From an uncultured Lachnospiraceae bacterium (GTDB taxonomy: Bacteria > Bacillota > Clostridia > Lachnospirales > Lachnospiraceae): 5,716 nucleotides of DNA. Shown one piece after another: positions 5,175 through 5,716 of the stretch. Position 1 is the first letter of the stretch, and each line of letters begins with the position of its first letter. Below the pieces are notes generated by a model, which ran no database searches, was not told the DNA's origin, and saw nothing but the letters and a program-made list of their open reading frames with translations. Made by a program: the position numbers and the translations under genes. Location: assembly GCA_902783305.1 (NCBI GenBank), contig CACZQU010000021.1, positions 1 through 5,716 on the forward strand, written 5' to 3'.

Positions 5175-5522
5175 TCAATCAATGACCACAATACGCCAAC
5201 GAGCCTTTTTTTCTTCCTCTTTTGCTTCTGCCTTTGCTCGTTTCAGCATCTCCGCAATCATGGGTGTCTCATAAGTCATGTGTATTTCCTCGGTATCTAC
5301 GTCAATGAAATACTTTCCCTCTCGAATATTATCCCTTAGAAGCCTTCCCCATTTTCCTATTGCGCCGTCCCCACACCAAATGACTGCCAATTCCCCTTTG
5401 CTGGTCTGTGTTATTTCCAAACCAATCAGCTTTGGGGCGATATACAGTCTGTCGTACTGCATCCACTTCCACCGAGTAAAACCCATTGCCTCTAAACGTT
5501 TGATCACTGCCTCACTCAGCAT
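5175..5522 (-). CDS. Conserved-type hypothetical protein (115 aa) of mobile-element context
   Basis: ATG 5522 with AGGAGG 5 nt upstream, an excellent start. The N-terminal part reads VIKRLEAMGFTRW...YDRLYIAPKLIGLEI and then RLLRDNIREGKYFIDVDTEEI. From memory this resembles a family of small proteins encoded beside replication and conjugation genes on gut Firmicute elements (pattern RLEALGFKRW...DRLYI...LGL...ARR....K.YIDV.TG). The function of that family is unknown to me. Residues about 88-108 (PMIAEMLKRAKAEAKEEEKK) form a long charged helix, and the tail is RWRIVVID. It is probably cytosolic, with no membrane segment or signal peptide. It is read in the same direction as the replication operon but separated from it by 384 bp and a separate promoter, and is divergent from the partial gene at the right edge. 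Confidence 0.7.
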   Translation of the reverse strand: MLSEAVIKRLEAMGFTRWKWMQYDRLYIAPKLIGLEITQTSKGELAVIWCGDGAIGKWGRLLRDNIREGKYFIDVDTEEIHMTYETPMIAEMLKRAKAEAKEEEKKARWRIVVID

Positions 5523-5563
5523 AGCCGCCTCCTAAAAACCAATGAACTTATCTACTAATAAAC

Positions 5564-5616
5564 ATGCCAGAATTTCCTGTGTACAGTGTTTTTTTGCATT
5601 TGCCAAATACTGGCAT
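5564..5616. promoter_or_regulatory. Divergent intergenic region with TGCCA/TGGCA inverted repeats
   Basis: TGCCA-AATAC-TGGCA (5601-5615) is a perfect 5-bp inverted repeat. The wider arms ATGCCAG (5564-5570) and CTGGCAT (5610-5616) also match. A TTGCAT box (5594-5599) precedes AT-rich TACTTATAT (5616-5624), a possible plus-strand promoter overlapping the repeat. An operator for the two divergent genes is plausible; the promoter call is weak. Confidence 0.35.
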
Positions 5617-5649
5617 ACTTATATGGGAGAAACTTTACATGATCCGGGC

Positions 5650-5664
5650 TTTGCTGCGAGCAAA
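5650..5664. repeat. Hairpin TTTGCT-GCG-AGCAAA
   Basis: Perfect 6-bp arms with a 3-nt loop, about 30 bp before the plus-strand start at 5693. Its arms equal those of the wider inverted repeat at 2411-2440. It could be an operator or a 5' leader hairpin. Confidence 0.35.
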
Positions 5665-5692
5665 AATGATACTATATAGGCGGAGCAAAGAT

Positions 5693-5716
5693 ATGATCAG
5701 TTTGAAAATTGATGAC
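5693..5716 (+). CDS. Start of a plus-strand gene, cut by the right edge
   Basis: ATG 5693 with GGAG 7 nt upstream opens eight codons, MISLKIDD, to the window edge. Too little is present to assign a family. Good ribosome-binding-site spacing and an AT-rich upstream region (TATATA at 5674-5679) support a real start. It is divergent from the 115-aa gene. Confidence 0.5.

Noticed and set aside
1..5716. CRISPR array, tRNA, rRNA, IS element or integrase attachment site
   Set aside because: No regularly spaced repeats, cloverleaf, transposase frame or terminal repeats with target duplication were seen in the window.

Overview
The window looks like part of a mobile or plasmid-derived accessory region from a low-to-mid GC Gram-positive bacterium, probably a gut Clostridia / Lachnospiraceae-type Firmicute. 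This rests on strong AGGAGG-type ribosome binding sites, AT-rich promoter regions, closely packed operons and the gene families present. No rRNA, tRNA, CRISPR array or transposase is visible. The organism assignment is inference.

Layout from right to left, the direction in which almost every gene is read (minus strand). At the right edge a plus-strand gene has just begun (8 codons), divergent from a 115-aa hypothetical gene (5522 to 5175). A stretch without a recognised gene (4791-5174) holds a good minus-strand promoter, a long leader and a tandem palindromic repeat. It leads into a replication operon of two genes joined by an ATGA overlap. The first is a 136-aa protein with the C-terminal module of phage replisome-organizer-type proteins (4790 to 4380). 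The second is a 557-aa archaeo-eukaryotic-type primase / replication initiator with a C-terminal helix-turn-helix (4383 to 2710). The primase stop codon abuts the stop codon of a small plus-strand gene (67 aa, 2506-2709), and both stops lie in one hairpin.

Next comes a partition operon: a short ParA ATPase (2284 to 1460) overlapping by ATGA a 107-aa ribbon-helix-helix protein (1463 to 1140), the likely centromere-binding / repressor partner. Last is a restriction-modification unit. A 40-codon ORF that needs a -1 frame change (1089 to 968) overlaps the start of an MmeI-like type IIG/IIL restriction enzyme-methyltransferase (975 to 1, running off the left edge). Only its N-terminal nuclease region and following linker are in the window.

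The genes form three maintenance modules: replication (primase plus accessory protein), partition (ParA plus RHH) and restriction-modification. The most interesting signal is a pair of related AT-rich palindromic arrays of TGTAWT/AWTACA hexamers. One is superimposed on the parA promoter. The other sits between the RHH gene and the restriction-modification unit. This suggests that the RHH/ParA pair binds both and may tie expression of the restriction enzyme to the partition system. A second notable signal is a slippery-type heptamer exactly where the small upstream ORF must change frame.
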